The translations under genes were made by a program, and so were the position numbers. A DNA stretch of 64,000 nt, taken from contig CADCVH010000079.1 of assembly GCA_902806085.1 (NCBI GenBank), positions 62,001 to 126,000 on the forward strand. Direction: 5' to 3'. The notes beneath the pieces were generated by a model, which was not told where the DNA came from, searched no databases, and saw nothing but the letters and a program-made list of their open reading frames with translations. This document shows, in pieces, positions 8,352 to 16,775 of the stretch (its first letter is position 1; each line of letters opens with the position of its first letter). The DNA is from an uncultured Rubrobacteraceae bacterium (lineage in GTDB: Bacteria; Actinomycetota; Rubrobacteria; Rubrobacterales; Rubrobacteraceae).

Positions 8352-8600
8352 TCAGTCCCGGCGCCCGCCGGGCTTTTTGGGCCCATCACGCAGCTCGCGC
8401 CAGATGGCGCGGCCCACCAGGAAGAAGCAGAAGCCGGCTACGGAGGCGATCAGGAGCCCTACCACGGTCGTGGCACCCGAGGGCCGCCCGAGCGCCGAGA
8501 GGGCGAACGAGCCGATAAGGGCCAGGCTCACGGCGGCCAGCACCGCGGCGAACGAGACCACCGCTATACTGACGACCACACCCAGACAACCCGAACGCAC
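8352..8600 (-). CDS. Small two-helix membrane protein
   Basis: An 82-residue protein with two hydrophobic segments (about residues 7-35 and 46-66) joined by a short polar loop, and a basic tail ending in KKPGGRRD, which by the positive-inside rule should be cytosolic. The GTG start has a GGAGAGGAG site four bases away, which is good support for a real gene. It converges on the nitrilase with 24 bases between them. No family is recognised and no function is proposed. Confidence 0.62.
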   Translation of the reverse strand: MRSGCLGVVVSIAVVSFAAVLAAVSLALIGSFALSALGRPSGATTVVGLLIASVAGFCFFLVGRAIWRELRDGPKKPGGRRD

Positions 8601-8687
8601 CCGACTCCTCTCCGAGAGACCGTAAAACCGGCGATTCCGCGTTAATATACCCTCAGCGTCCCCGTCCTACCGCCGCCCCGCCGGCTA

Positions 8688-8715
8688 TTGACAAAGACCT
8701 TTCGATGTGTAAAAT
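8688..8715 (+). promoter_or_regulatory. Sigma-70-type promoter upstream of the sigma factor gene
   Basis: TTGACA (8688-8693), a 16-base spacer and TAAAAT (8710-8715) form a near-consensus promoter. The start point would leave about 150 bases of untranslated leader before the GTG at 8875. The 8601-8874 gap holds nothing else that I can support. Confidence 0.7.
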
Positions 8716-8874
8716 ACCAGTTTGGCAAGTTTCTAAAAACAGCCTGTAATCCCGGATAACACAATTCCGAGTGCTGAATAGTGGAGTCTCTGTGGCGCGG
8801 CGCGGTTTGCGTCGCCTCTGGGACGGACCGGTGGACGGGCGTCGTAATAGTAGTACGGGCCGAGGAGGATCGTA

Positions 8875-9747
8875 GTGGCAGTAATACAGACAAGAGGGCG
8901 GCAGACGGAGCGGACGTCGGAGACGCCGGATCTCATACCGGGCTACTTCGCGCGCATCGACAAGGGCAACCTGCTAACGCACAAGCAGGAGATCGACCTC
9001 TCCAAGAGGGCGACGGCAGGCGACGATGGCGCCCGCAAGAAGCTCGTGGAGAAGAACCTCAGGCTCGTTGTGAGCGTCGCCAAGAGGTACCGCGGGATGG
9101 GCCTGCCCTTCGAGGACCTCATCCAGGAGGGCAACGTCGGCCTCATGCGCGCCGTCGAGAAGTTCGACCCCGACCGCGGGTGGAGGTTCTCCACGTACGC
9201 GACGTGGTGGATCCGCCAGGCCGTGCAGCGGGCCGTGGCCGACAAGGGCCGCACCATCCGCGTCCCCGTCCACATGGGCGACAAGATCCGCAAGATGGCC
9301 CGCGCCTACAACGAGCTCTCCGCCCGGCTCACCCGCGAGCCGACCGACGAGGAGGTCGCGAGGAAGCTTGAGTGGACCGTCGACGAGATCCTCGACGTCA
9401 AGAGCGCCATGCCCGACGCCACCAGCCTCAACCAGCCCCTCTCTTCTGACGGGGACGGCTCCGAGCTGGGCGAGCTGATCGAGGACGAGCGCGCCTCCGA
9501 GGTGGCAGGCGTGGTTATCGGGGACATCGAGCTCGGGTCGCTCAAGGAGGCCGTCGAGCGGCTGCCGGAGCGGCACCAGCACGTCCTGATCCAGCGCTAC
9601 GGCCTCGGCGACCGCGACACCGCGACGCTGGCCGAGCTTTCCGACGAGCTCGGGATCTCCCGCGAGCGCGTCCGCCAGCTCCAGCGCGAGGCCGAGCGCA
9701 TGCTCGCCAGCGGCGAGTTCGGCGCCGTTCTCCGCGGCGCGGCGTAG
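8875..9747 (+). CDS. Group 2 RNA polymerase sigma-70 factor
   Basis: A 290-residue sigma factor lacking the long N-terminal region 1.1 of a housekeeping RpoD. Region 2 is strongly conserved ([20 protein letters not shown], then [20 protein letters not shown]), followed by region 3 and a region 4.2 helix-turn-helix ([20 protein letters not shown]). It would direct core RNA polymerase to -10/-35 promoters, probably under stress or stationary conditions as in related actinobacterial SigB/HrdB-like paralogues. The GTG start is supported by a GAGGAGG site. It is monocistronic, with a strong promoter and a downstream terminator. A minimal primary sigma is possible but less likely, because the primary sigma normally has a longer N-terminus. 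Confidence 0.92.
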   Translation: MAVIQTRGRQTERTSETPDLIPGYFARIDKGNLLTHKQEIDLSKRATAGDDGARKKLVEKNLRLVVSVAKRYRGMGLPFEDLIQEGNVGLMRAVEKFDPDRGWRFSTYATWWIRQAVQRAVADKGRTIRVPVHMGDKIRKMARAYNELSARLTREPTDEEVARKLEWTVDEILDVKSAMPDATSLNQPLSSDGDGSELGELIEDERASEVAGVVIGDIELGSLKEAVERLPERHQHVLIQRYGLGDRDTATLAELSDELGISRERVRQLQREAERMLASGEFGAVLRGAA

Positions 9748-9798
9748 GCGGGCTTTCGGCCCACGGCTTCTAGCAAAAACCGATAGCGCAACGCGGGG

Positions 9799-9824
9799 GC
9801 CCCGGATAATCCGGGGCTCCTTTT
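9799..9824 (+). terminator. Rho-independent terminator after the sigma factor gene
   Basis: GCCCCGG (9799-9805) pairs with CCGGGGC (9811-9817) across a five-base ATAAT loop and is followed by TCCTTTT. This is a classical hairpin plus U-run, about 50 bases after the sigma stop codon. Confidence 0.82.
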
Positions 9825-9843
9825 CTGCTCCCGGCGTTTGGGT

Positions 9844-10662
9844 TTACGTGGCGGGCGCCAGCTCGGCGAGGACGGGGTAGTGGTCGCTGGGGTAGAGGCC
9901 GGAGCCGTCGTCGTGGCCGCGCAGGATCTCGTGGGACAGGAGGCGTAGGCGTCCGGCTGGGTCTTTGAGGAGGACCCAGTCGATCCGCCTCGGGCCGCGC
10001 CCCGGGTTCTGGTCCCAAAAACCCGCCCCCGCGAACGCGTGGAAGGTGTTGGCCCCTTCGGCGTCGCTGTTGCCGGCGACGAGGTAGGTGTCTACGAAGC
10101 CCCCGTCGGCGAAGTTGTGGTAGGTGGGCGTTCCGGGGCGGCAGTTGAAGTCCCCGGTCACGACTACGGGAACGTCGGGCCCGAAACGTCGCAGCAACCC
10201 GTCCACTTCCCTGACGATCAGCGCGCTTCCTTCCCGGCGGGCGGGCGGGCTCTTGTGGTCGAGGTGGGTGTTGAGGTGCAGGAGGGGAAGGCCCGTATCC
10301 GCGAGGCGGAAGAGGGCCCAGTTCGCGGAGCGGGTCACCCTGGTCTCCCAGCTTCTGGAGGGTGTCCGGGGCGTCTCGCTCAGCCAGAAGCCGCCCGATT
10401 CCGCGAGTTCGAGGCGAGCCGGATCGAAGAGGATCGCGTTGAAGTCGTGGGGCGGGACGTTGCCGTACCTCGGTCCCTTGAGGTGCTCGTAGCGGGGGAG
10501 GTTCTCGCGGTAGGCGGCCAGGTTGCCGCGCTGGCATTCCTGGAGACCTATGAGGGCGGGCGCGTGGCGTTCTATCGTCGCAACGTTCAGGGCGGCCCGG
10601 TTGGGCCAGGCGTTCCGGCGGCCCAGGTCGCGGAAGGAACCCCTGACGTTGAAGCTCATCAC
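9844..10662 (-). CDS. Endonuclease/exonuclease/phosphatase family hydrolase
   Basis: A 272-residue metal-dependent hydrolase of the DNase I-like fold. Family motifs are visible in order: MSFNVRG at the N-terminus, the metal-binding glutamate in LIGLQECQ, HLNTHLDH in the middle, VVTGDFNCRP, and the C-terminal catalytic histidine in YPSDHYPV. No signal peptide or membrane anchor is seen. Members cleave phosphodiesters in nucleic acids, phosphoinositides or sphingomyelin, and the present sequence does not point to one of these. The start is GTG at 10662 or the next codon, ATG at 10659; the ribosome site is weak. It is divergent from the large dehydrogenase gene. Confidence 0.88.
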   Translation of the reverse strand: MMSFNVRGSFRDLGRRNAWPNRAALNVATIERHAPALIGLQECQRGNLAAYRENLPRYEHLKGPRYGNVPPHDFNAILFDPARLELAESGGFWLSETPRTPSRSWETRVTRSANWALFRLADTGLPLLHLNTHLDHKSPPARREGSALIVREVDGLLRRFGPDVPVVVTGDFNCRPGTPTYHNFADGGFVDTYLVAGNSDAEGANTFHAFAGAGFWDQNPGRGPRRIDWVLLKDPAGRLRLLSHEILRGHDDGSGLYPSDHYPVLAELAPAT

Positions 10663-10723
10663 CCTTAGCGTCGGCGCCTCCAGCCCGAAACCCCCTTCAC
10701 ATCCGCGGCGCTACCGTCCGTAC

Positions 10724-10735
10724 TATACTGCCCGC
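10724..10735 (+). promoter_or_regulatory. -10 element placing the transcript start at the ATG (leaderless)
   Basis: TATACT at 10724-10729 lies seven bases before the ATG at 10736, so transcription would begin at or next to the start codon. No ribosome site is present. No good -35 hexamer is found at the usual distance. Confidence 0.5.
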
Positions 10736-13621
10736 ATGATCGGGGAGAGAGAGGGACGGGTCGCGGAGGGGCTGCACGCCGCCCTCGACGGAAAGCTGGA
10801 AGGCTACCTGCGCACCGACGAGGCCTCGCGCGCCCTGTGGAGCACGGACGCCTCGATCTACCTGCGCAAACCCGCGGGCGTCGTCGCCGCCCGCTCCGAG
10901 AACGACGTAAAACTGGCCCTCGCCGCCGCCCGGAACCTCGGCCTCTCGGTTACCCCCCGCGGCACCGGGACGAGCCTCGCCGGACAGGCCACGGCCCCCG
11001 GCCTCGCCCTCGACGTATCGGAGATGAACCGTGCGGTCGAGGTAGACCTCGAAGAGAGGCGGTGCGTGGTCGAGCCCGGGCTCGTGCAGGGCGAGCTCAA
11101 CGCCCTCGTGGAGCCGCACGGCCTCGTCTTCGGGGCGGACACCTCGACCTCGGACGTCGCGACTTTAGGCGGGATGGTGGGGAACAACTCCGCCGGGATG
11201 CGCTCGCTCGTCTTCGGGACCACGGCCGACCAGATCCTCTCCCTGCGCTGCGTTCTCGCGGACGGGGAGGTCGTGGACATCAGGCCCATGCCGCGGCGCG
11301 AGGCTCGGGACCGGGCCCGCTCCGAGGGTGCTGAGGGAAGGTTGCTTCGTGGTGCGATGGAGATAGGGGCGAAGTACGAGGGGCCCATCAGGCGCCGCTT
11401 CCCGGACATGATCCGGCGCGTCTCGGGCTACGGCTTGGACGCCCTCGTCGACCCGGAAACCCTGGACCTTACGGGCCTCGTCTGTGGCTCCGAGGGCACG
11501 CTGGCCGTCGTGACGCGCGCCGCCTTCCGGCTGCACCCGCTCCCGGAGGCCCGCGCGATGGCCTCCTTCGAGTTCGGCACCCTGGCCGCCGCGGCCCGGG
11601 CGACGGTGAAGTTTTTGGAGATGAACCCCTCGGCGGTGGAGCTTCTTGACGACGTGGCAATAGGCCGCGCCCGGCAGACCCCGGCCTACCGCGACTCGAC
11701 CCGCTTCTTGCAGGGCGGCCCCGAGGCGGAGCCACCGAAGGCGGTCCTGCTCGTCGAGTGGAGCGGCACGAAAGAGGAACTGGACGAGAGGTTCGCCGCC
11801 ATAGAAGAGGTGGCGGGCGAGGTGGGCGCCCGGTCGGTCGCGCCGCTGCGCACCAAGGCGCAGATGTACCAGACGGTGAGGCTCCGCAAATCCACCCTGC
11901 CGCTGTTGCTCGGCACCGCGGAGAAGGAGAAGCCGGTCGCGTTCGTCGAGGACGCGGCGGTGCCGCCGCAGAGGCTCGAGGAGTTCGTCGTCCGCTTCGA
12001 GGAGATCGTGGAAGAGAACGGCACCTGGGCCTGCTTCTACGGCCACGCCAGCGTCGGCTGCCTCCACGTCAGGCCCGCCCTTGACACCTCCGACCCCGAG
12101 GGCGTTGCCAGGATGCGGCGCATCGGCGAGGAGGTGGCGGACCTCGTCGTCGAGTGCGGCGGCTCCATCTCCGGCGAGCACGGCGACGGCCTGAGCCGGT
12201 CGGAATTCCTGGGGAAGATGTACGGGCCGGAGGTCTTGCGCGCGTTCTCCGAAGTAAAAAAGCTCTTCGACCCGGAGGGTACGCTGAACCCCGGCATCAT
12301 CGTGGACCCCCCCAAGATGGACGGCCAGCTACGCATCGGCCCCGGGCGCAAGCGTCTCCCGCTCGCGACGGGGCTGGACTTCTCGGGGCAGGGCGGGTTC
12401 GCCAAGGCCGTCGAGCTCTGCAACGGGTCGGGCTTCTGCCGCAAAAAGACCGGCGGCACGATGTGCCCTTCTTACATGGTCACGCTGGACGAGCAGGACA
12501 CCACCCGCGCCCGGGCGAACATGCTCCGCTCCGTCCTGGAAGGCACGCTTCCGCCCGACGAGTTGACCGGCACCAGGATGCGGGAGGTGATGGACCTCTG
12601 CGTCGGGTGCAAGGCGTGCAAGACCGAGTGTCCTTCCCAGGTGGATGTTGCCAGCATGAAGACCGAGGTCCTCTACCAGTCCGGCAAGGAGCACGGCTTC
12701 TCCCTCCGCCAGAGGGCCGCCGGCCACATCCGGTCCCAACTCGCCCTCGCCTCCCGCGCGCCCGCGCTCTTCAACCTCGTGGGCCGGACCGGCCTGGCGC
12801 GGCGCGTGGCCGCCCTCGCCGGCATAGACCCGCGCCGCTCGCTGCCCCGCGTTACTCCCGAGACCTTCTCCAGGCGGTTTCCGAACCTTCCGCAGGGGGG
12901 TGGTCCCGTGGAGATCGCGCTCTTCAACGACACCTGGAACGAGTTCCAGCGGCCGGGAATAGGCGAGGGCGCGGTGCGCCTCTTCGCCGCGGCCGGTGCC
13001 AGGGTCCTGCTCCCCGAGGTGGTCTGCTGCGGCCGGCCGATGCTGTCTGAGGGCCTGATCGAACAGGCCAGGGAGAACGCCAAGCGCAACCTCGACCTCC
13101 TCACACCCCTCATCGAGCGCGGCGTCCCGCTCGTGGGCCTCGAACCCAGCTGCATCCTGACGATGCGCGACGACTACAAAAAGCTCCTGCCCGACGACCC
13201 GCGCGTCGAGGGCCTGGCGGGGGCCACCCGGCTCTTCGAGGAGGCCGTGCTGGAGCTGGAGGGCGATCTCCCGTTGAAGGACGGCTCCCCGGTGCTCCTG
13301 CACGGCCACTGCCACCAGAAGGCGCTCGTGGGGACGGGGCCGACGGAGAGGGCGCTCGCGCTCGCGCCGGGCACGGAGGTCGAAGTGGTCGATTCCGGGT
13401 GTTGCGGCATGGCGGGGCTCTTCGGCTACGAGAAGGGGCACTACGACGTCTCGATGAAGATGGGGGACCGTCGTCTCTTCCCGGCGGTGCGGGGGGCCGA
13501 GGGGCGCGTCGTCGTGGCGCCGGGGACGAGTTGCAGGGAGCAGATCCAGGACGGCACCGGCCGCCACGCCCTGCACCCGGCCGAGTACCTGGCGTCCCGC
13601 CTCGAAGAGGCCCGTGCCTGA
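10736..13621 (+). CDS. Fused FAD-linked oxidase / Fe-S D-2-hydroxyacid dehydrogenase (YdiJ/GlcD-GlcF type)
   Basis: A 961-residue two-part enzyme. Residues of roughly 30-530 are a PCMH-type FAD-binding domain and an FAD-linked oxidase C-terminal domain (PRGTGTSLAGQA, GGMVGNNSAGMRSLVFG, SGEHGDG). The remainder resembles GlcF/GlpC. It has two 4Fe-4S ligand sets, one of them CVGCKACKTECP, and two cysteine-rich CCG modules (VVCCGRPML and DSGCCGMAGLFG). Such enzymes oxidise D-lactate, glycolate or D-2-hydroxyglutarate and pass electrons to the respiratory chain. The length is close to that of YdiJ. The ATG at 10736 is preferred, with a -10 element placed for leaderless initiation. It overlaps nudC by eight bases. 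A second, Fe-S-free GlcD homologue lies at 22732. Confidence 0.9.
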   Translation: MIGEREGRVAEGLHAALDGKLEGYLRTDEASRALWSTDASIYLRKPAGVVAARSENDVKLALAAARNLGLSVTPRGTGTSLAGQATAPGLALDVSEMNRAVEVDLEERRCVVEPGLVQGELNALVEPHGLVFGADTSTSDVATLGGMVGNNSAGMRSLVFGTTADQILSLRCVLADGEVVDIRPMPRREARDRARSEGAEGRLLRGAMEIGAKYEGPIRRRFPDMIRRVSGYGLDALVDPETLDLTGLVCGSEGTLAVVTRAAFRLHPLPEARAMASFEFGTLAAAARATVKFLEMNPSAVELLDDVAIGRARQTPAYRDSTRFLQGGPEAEPPKAVLLVEWSGTKEELDERFAAIEEVAGEVGARSVAPLRTKAQMYQTVRLRKSTLPLLLGTAEKEKPVAFVEDAAVPPQRLEEFVVRFEEIVEENGTWACFYGHASVGCLHVRPALDTSDPEGVARMRRIGEEVADLVVECGGSISGEHGDGLSRSEFLGKMYGPEVLRAFSEVKKLFDPEGTLNPGIIVDPPKMDGQLRIGPGRKRLPLATGLDFSGQGGFAKAVELCNGSGFCRKKTGGTMCPSYMVTLDEQDTTRARANMLRSVLEGTLPPDELTGTRMREVMDLCVGCKACKTECPSQVDVASMKTEVLYQSGKEHGFSLRQRAAGHIRSQLALASRAPALFNLVGRTGLARRVAALAGIDPRRSLPRVTPETFSRRFPNLPQGGGPVEIALFNDTWNEFQRPGIGEGAVRLFAAAGARVLLPEVVCCGRPMLSEGLIEQARENAKRNLDLLTPLIERGVPLVGLEPSCILTMRDDYKKLLPDDPRVEGLAGATRLFEEAVLELEGDLPLKDGSPVLLHGHCHQKALVGTGPTERALALAPGTEVEVVDSGCCGMAGLFGYEKGHYDVSMKMGDRRLFPAVRGAEGRVVVAPGTSCREQIQDGTGRHALHPAEYLASRLEEARA

Positions 13622-14408
13622 CCCGCAGGCCGCGGAAGCGCTCATGTTCGCGTTCCGGAACGACCGGCTCCTCGTCCTCGAAGGCGAAGACGGAGTGCGC
13701 GTCCCGCGGGCCCCGTCTCCCGACGACCTCGGCATCGAGTCGTCCTTTCGCCGGCCCGTCGGGCGCTTCGACGGCAGCCCGTCCTGGGCGCTGGAGGTGC
13801 CCGAGGGCGTGGAGGCCCCGGAGGGCATGGCGTTCCGGGACCTGCGCGCGATCTTCGCCGCCGTGGACGAGGATTTCTTCGCGGTTGCGGGGCGGGCGAA
13901 GCAGATCGTGGGCTGGCACGCGACGCACCGCTTCTGCGGCCGGTGCGGGGGGGAGACGGAGATCGCCACCGGCGAGCTTGCGATGCGGTGTACGCGGTGC
14001 GGGATGATGCACTACCCGCGGGTCAGCCCGGCCGTGATCGTCCGCGTCCGGCGCGGGGGGGAGATCCTGCTCGCGCGCTCCCCGGGCTTCCCGAAGGGGA
14101 TGAGCAGCGTGCTGGCGGGCTTCGTCGAGCCGGGCGAGTCGATAGAAGAGACGGTCCGGCGCGAGGTGCGCGAGGAGGTGGGCCTCGAGGTCGGTAACCT
14201 CCGGTACTTCGGAAGCCAGCCCTGGCCCTTCCCGAACTCGCTCATGATCGGCTTCACCGCGGACTACGCGGGGGGGGAGCTGACGCCGGAGCCCGGCGAG
14301 ATCGAGGCCGCGGACTGGTACCGCGCGGACGACCTCCCCCAATTGCCGCCGAGGGTCAGCATCGCCCGGCGCATGATCGACGACTTCGTCGCCCGAACGG
14401 CGGGTTAG
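13614..14408 (+). CDS. nudC: NAD(+) diphosphatase / NADH pyrophosphatase
   Basis: A 264-residue Nudix hydrolase. A four-cysteine zinc ribbon lies mid-protein (CGRCGG and CTRCGM). The Nudix box follows as GFVEPGESIEETVRREVREE. Directly after it comes SQPWPFPNS, the signature that separates NudC from other Nudix enzymes. The reaction is NADH to NMNH plus AMP; in bacteria NudC also removes NAD caps from RNA. The GTG start at 13614 overlaps the upstream dehydrogenase stop, so the two are probably co-transcribed. The stop codon overlaps that of vapC on the other strand inside the sequence TTAG. Confidence 0.94.
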   Translation: MPDPQAAEALMFAFRNDRLLVLEGEDGVRVPRAPSPDDLGIESSFRRPVGRFDGSPSWALEVPEGVEAPEGMAFRDLRAIFAAVDEDFFAVAGRAKQIVGWHATHRFCGRCGGETEIATGELAMRCTRCGMMHYPRVSPAVIVRVRRGGEILLARSPGFPKGMSSVLAGFVEPGESIEETVRREVREEVGLEVGNLRYFGSQPWPFPNSLMIGFTADYAGGELTPEPGEIEAADWYRADDLPQLPPRVSIARRMIDDFVARTAG

Positions 14409-14773
14409 CGTATAACGCGCACCGGGACGGACCCGATCGCGGTCCAGGCCCGGTCGGTGGTGAGGGCCTCCGTCCCCAACCGGCCGGCTAGCGCGAGGCA
14501 GGCCCGGTCCGCCAGGGAGAGGCCAAGATCCTTCGCGCGTTCGCGCAACGAGGCCGCGTCCTCCGCGTCGCGGGTGGTGAAGGGTGCCAGGGTGAGGCCC
14601 AGAGACGTGAGATCCCGGCGCAAGCCCGCGACTTCGACGCCCCGTTCCAGGCTCTTTTGCGCGACCTCATACCAGTTTACGCTCGAAACGATGGCCGTCC
14701 CCAGCAACGGTTCGATGACCTCGGAGCCCGGCTCGTCTTGCAGCAGGGCCAGCAGGGCGGAGGCGTCGAGCAC
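14405..14773 (-). CDS. vapC: VapC-type PIN-domain toxin ribonuclease
   Basis: About 122 residues. The four acidic PIN residues are visible: Asp in VLDASALLALL, Glu in NWYEVAQ, Asp in LADRACLALA and Asp in TTDRAW. PIN toxins cleave tRNA or rRNA using Mg2+ and are held inactive by the partner antitoxin. The start is uncertain. GTG at 14773 would begin the protein right at the first strand; an in-frame CTG at 14797, overlapping the end of vapB and preceded by GGAG, would add eight residues. It is translated from the same message as the AbrB-type antitoxin just upstream. Confidence 0.88.
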   Translation of the reverse strand: MLDASALLALLQDEPGSEVIEPLLGTAIVSSVNWYEVAQKSLERGVEVAGLRRDLTSLGLTLAPFTTRDAEDAASLRERAKDLGLSLADRACLALAGRLGTEALTTDRAWTAIGSVPVRVIR

Positions 14774-14793
14774 GCAAGAGTAGCCGCCGGCGC

Positions 14794-15060
14794 TCAGCCC
14801 GCCGACTCCCGATGCGCCTCTTCCCGGCGCTCGGAGATCAACTCGTCCGCGAGGCTCACGCCCTCCTGGACGCCACCGAACCGCGCCCGCGCCCGCGCGA
14901 GCACGTCGGCCCGCTTCTCCAGCACGATGTGGCCCTCGACCACGCGCACCACGAGCGCGTCCCCCGGTCCTATCGAGAGGGACCGCCTGATGCGGGCCGG
15001 GATCACGACCCTGCCCTGCGGCCCAACGTTGACCTGTGCCTGCTCTGCAGATTCGTCCAT
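14794..15060 (-). CDS. vapB: AbrB/MazE-type VapB antitoxin
   Basis: An 88-residue antitoxin. The swapped-hairpin AbrB fold is recognisable at residues 8-50 ([17 protein letters not shown], then [17 protein letters not shown]). The charged C-terminal helix is the usual toxin-neutralising tail. It would bind its own promoter and the VapC toxin. The ATG at 15060 has no ribosome site and lies nine bases after a CACAAT -10-like hexamer, so initiation is close to leaderless. The promoter lies in one arm of a long inverted repeat shared with the divergent ridA-like gene. Confidence 0.9.
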   Translation of the reverse strand: MDESAEQAQVNVGPQGRVVIPARIRRSLSIGPGDALVVRVVEGHIVLEKRADVLARARARFGGVQEGVSLADELISERREEAHRESAG

Positions 15061-15065
15061 CGTGG

Positions 15066-15105
15066 AAGGATTGTGCCACAAAGAACCTCGCGTGGCATAA
15101 TCCTT
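15066..15105. promoter_or_regulatory. Symmetric bidirectional promoter/operator between vapB and the RidA gene
   Basis: AAGGATTGTGCCAC (15066-15079) and GTGGCATAATCCTT (15092-15105) are inverted with one mismatch in 14, around 12 bases. Each arm contains a -10-like hexamer (CACAAT leftward, CATAAT rightward) exactly nine bases from its start codon. The element looks like one operator governing both directions, with VapB as the obvious candidate binder. Confidence 0.75.
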
Positions 15106-15110
15106 GGGAT

Positions 15111-15515
15111 ATGGAGCCCAGGTACAACATCTCCAGCGGGACGGACTGGGAGCGGGTCGTGGGGTACTCGCGGGCGGTGCGGCGGGGTCCGTTCGTGTAC
15201 GTCTCGGGGACGACGGCCACCGACGGCAGCGGCGGTTTCGTCGGCGTGGGAGACGTGCGGGCGCAGACGGTGCAGGCGCTGGGCAACCTGAAGGTCGCGC
15301 TGGAGGCGGCCGGGGCCGAACTCACGGACGTGGTGCGGACCAGGATCTTCGTCGTAAACATCGACGACTGGGAGGCCGTCGGCAGGGCCCACGGCGACTT
15401 CTTCGGGTTCATACGGCCCGCCACCAGCATGGTAGAGGTGCGGCGCCTCATAGCGCCCGAGATCCTCGTAGAGATAGAGGCCGAGGCCCTGATCGGGACG
15501 GGGTTCGCGGAGTAG
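15111..15515 (+). CDS. RidA/YjgF/YER057c family protein
   Basis: A 134-residue small trimer-forming protein. Characteristic stretches are [30 protein letters not shown], and [13 protein letters not shown] with the conserved arginine that binds the imine substrate carboxylate; the C-terminus EIEAEALIG also fits. RidA-type enzymes hydrolyse reactive enamine/imine intermediates released by pyridoxal-phosphate enzymes; other Rid subgroups have catabolic or unknown roles. The ATG at 15111 has no ribosome site and is ten bases from a CATAAT -10 element. It shares its promoter region with vapB, an unusual pairing. Converges on the FUSC gene. Confidence 0.88.
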   Translation: MEPRYNISSGTDWERVVGYSRAVRRGPFVYVSGTTATDGSGGFVGVGDVRAQTVQALGNLKVALEAAGAELTDVVRTRIFVVNIDDWEAVGRAHGDFFGFIRPATSMVEVRRLIAPEILVEIEAEALIGTGFAE

Positions 15516-15557
15516 GGGCCGCCCCGCGCCGCACGCGCGGGCTTCGACCTCCCGGTC

Positions 15558-16658
15558 CTACCCTATCTCCGAGGCGCGGCCGGCGGCGTTTTCGAGCGCT
15601 TCGAGGGCCGAGGCCTGGTCCATGCCGGTGCTGCGCAGGAGGTCCACGGCGGCGGAGCGGACCTGGCCGACGAGGACGCTTATGGCGAGCTCGTGGCGCT
15701 CTTCGAGTACCTCCGTCGCCCGGCGGGCCGCGTCGAGGGCGTGGCGGCGGGCCTCGCCCGGGCCGCCGGACTCGTCCAGGAAGGCGCCCAGGGCCTTGAC
15801 GGACCGCGAGAGGTCGAGGACGGCCTCGGGCAACCGGGCCGGTACGTCGTCGCCGCGGCGGGTGGCGTTGGCCGCGCCGCGGGCGAGGACGCGGGTGTTT
15901 ATGACGGCGAGCTCTATGCGGGAGCCGGCGCTCGCGTAGAGGTCCAGGTGTTGGAGCGAGCGGCGACGGGTGGGGGAGAGCCTGGCCGTCTCCAGGCCGG
16001 CCACGAGGGCCTCGTTCAGGTCCCTGACCCGATCGTCCATCTCCCGGGCGCGCAGGAGGGCCTGCCGGCCGCGTTCGGGGTCGCCGGACTTTAGGACGGC
16101 GGCGATCTCCACGAGCAGGGCCGAGAGCTCTTCGAGGACGGGGCCGGCCGCCCGCTCGACGATGCGCTTCGGGTTCGCCGGGAAGAGGTAGCTCACGAGC
16201 AGGGCCATGGCCCCGCCCACCAGGGCGTCCAGGAAGCGGTTCGGGGAGAAGACGGCGTCGGGGGGTTGCAGGACCACCACCAGGATCGCCGAAACGGCGG
16301 CCTGGTTCACCAGGATCGTGCCCCCCGCGAAAAAGACCGCCGCCGCCATCGCCAGCAGGACGACCGCCGCGATCTGCAGCGTCCCCGTCCCTATGACGAG
16401 CACGAGAAGGTCCGCCACCGTGAGCCCCACGGCCACCCCGAACACGAGCTCGACGGTCCGCCGGGGCCTGCTGCCGAGCGCCGTGCCGAGGCAGATAACT
16501 GCGGCTATGGGGGCGAAGAAGGGCCTCTCGTGCCCCAACACCACCATCGCCACGAAGAACGCCAGGCTCGCCGCGGCCGCCGATTGCACGATCGCCCACA
16601 CGCTGGCCCGGAGCCGAGCCGCGCCGCCGCCAAAACCTGCCCGGACCCTGGTGAGCAA
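15558..16658 (-). CDS. FUSC/aromatic acid exporter-like membrane protein
   Basis: A 366-residue inner-membrane protein. The first 150 residues hold about six hydrophobic helices (SLAFFVAMVVLGHERPFFAP, ELVFGVAVGLTVADLLVLV and so on), including the HERPFFAPIAAVIC segment typical of the FUSC/ArAE superfamily. The second half is a soluble helical region with coiled-coil character. The family exports aromatic carboxylates or, in plants, conducts malate; the cargo here is unknown. TTG at 16658 follows a GGAGAGG site. It is monocistronic. Confidence 0.8.
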   Translation of the reverse strand: MLTRVRAGFGGGAARLRASVWAIVQSAAAASLAFFVAMVVLGHERPFFAPIAAVICLGTALGSRPRRTVELVFGVAVGLTVADLLVLVIGTGTLQIAAVVLLAMAAAVFFAGGTILVNQAAVSAILVVVLQPPDAVFSPNRFLDALVGGAMALLVSYLFPANPKRIVERAAGPVLEELSALLVEIAAVLKSGDPERGRQALLRAREMDDRVRDLNEALVAGLETARLSPTRRRSLQHLDLYASAGSRIELAVINTRVLARGAANATRRGDDVPARLPEAVLDLSRSVKALGAFLDESGGPGEARRHALDAARRATEVLEERHELAISVLVGQVRSAAVDLLRSTGMDQASALEALENAAGRASEIG

Positions 16659-16775
16659 GAACCTCTCCTTCCGCGGGGCCCGCGCCTCTTCGCCCCACGG
16701 GGCTATGTTACTCCTCTGCCGGGTCGAGGTACACGGGGCGCCGGTTCGCTACTATCGGGCGCCGGTGTCGCGCTC

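Noticed and set aside
12329-13969. Minus-strand frame opposite the dehydrogenase and nudC
   Set aside because: Antisense to clear family members and of biased composition.
15036-15110. Upstream ATG for the RidA gene
   Set aside because: It lies inside vapB and across the shared operator; the family start and -10 placement support 15111.
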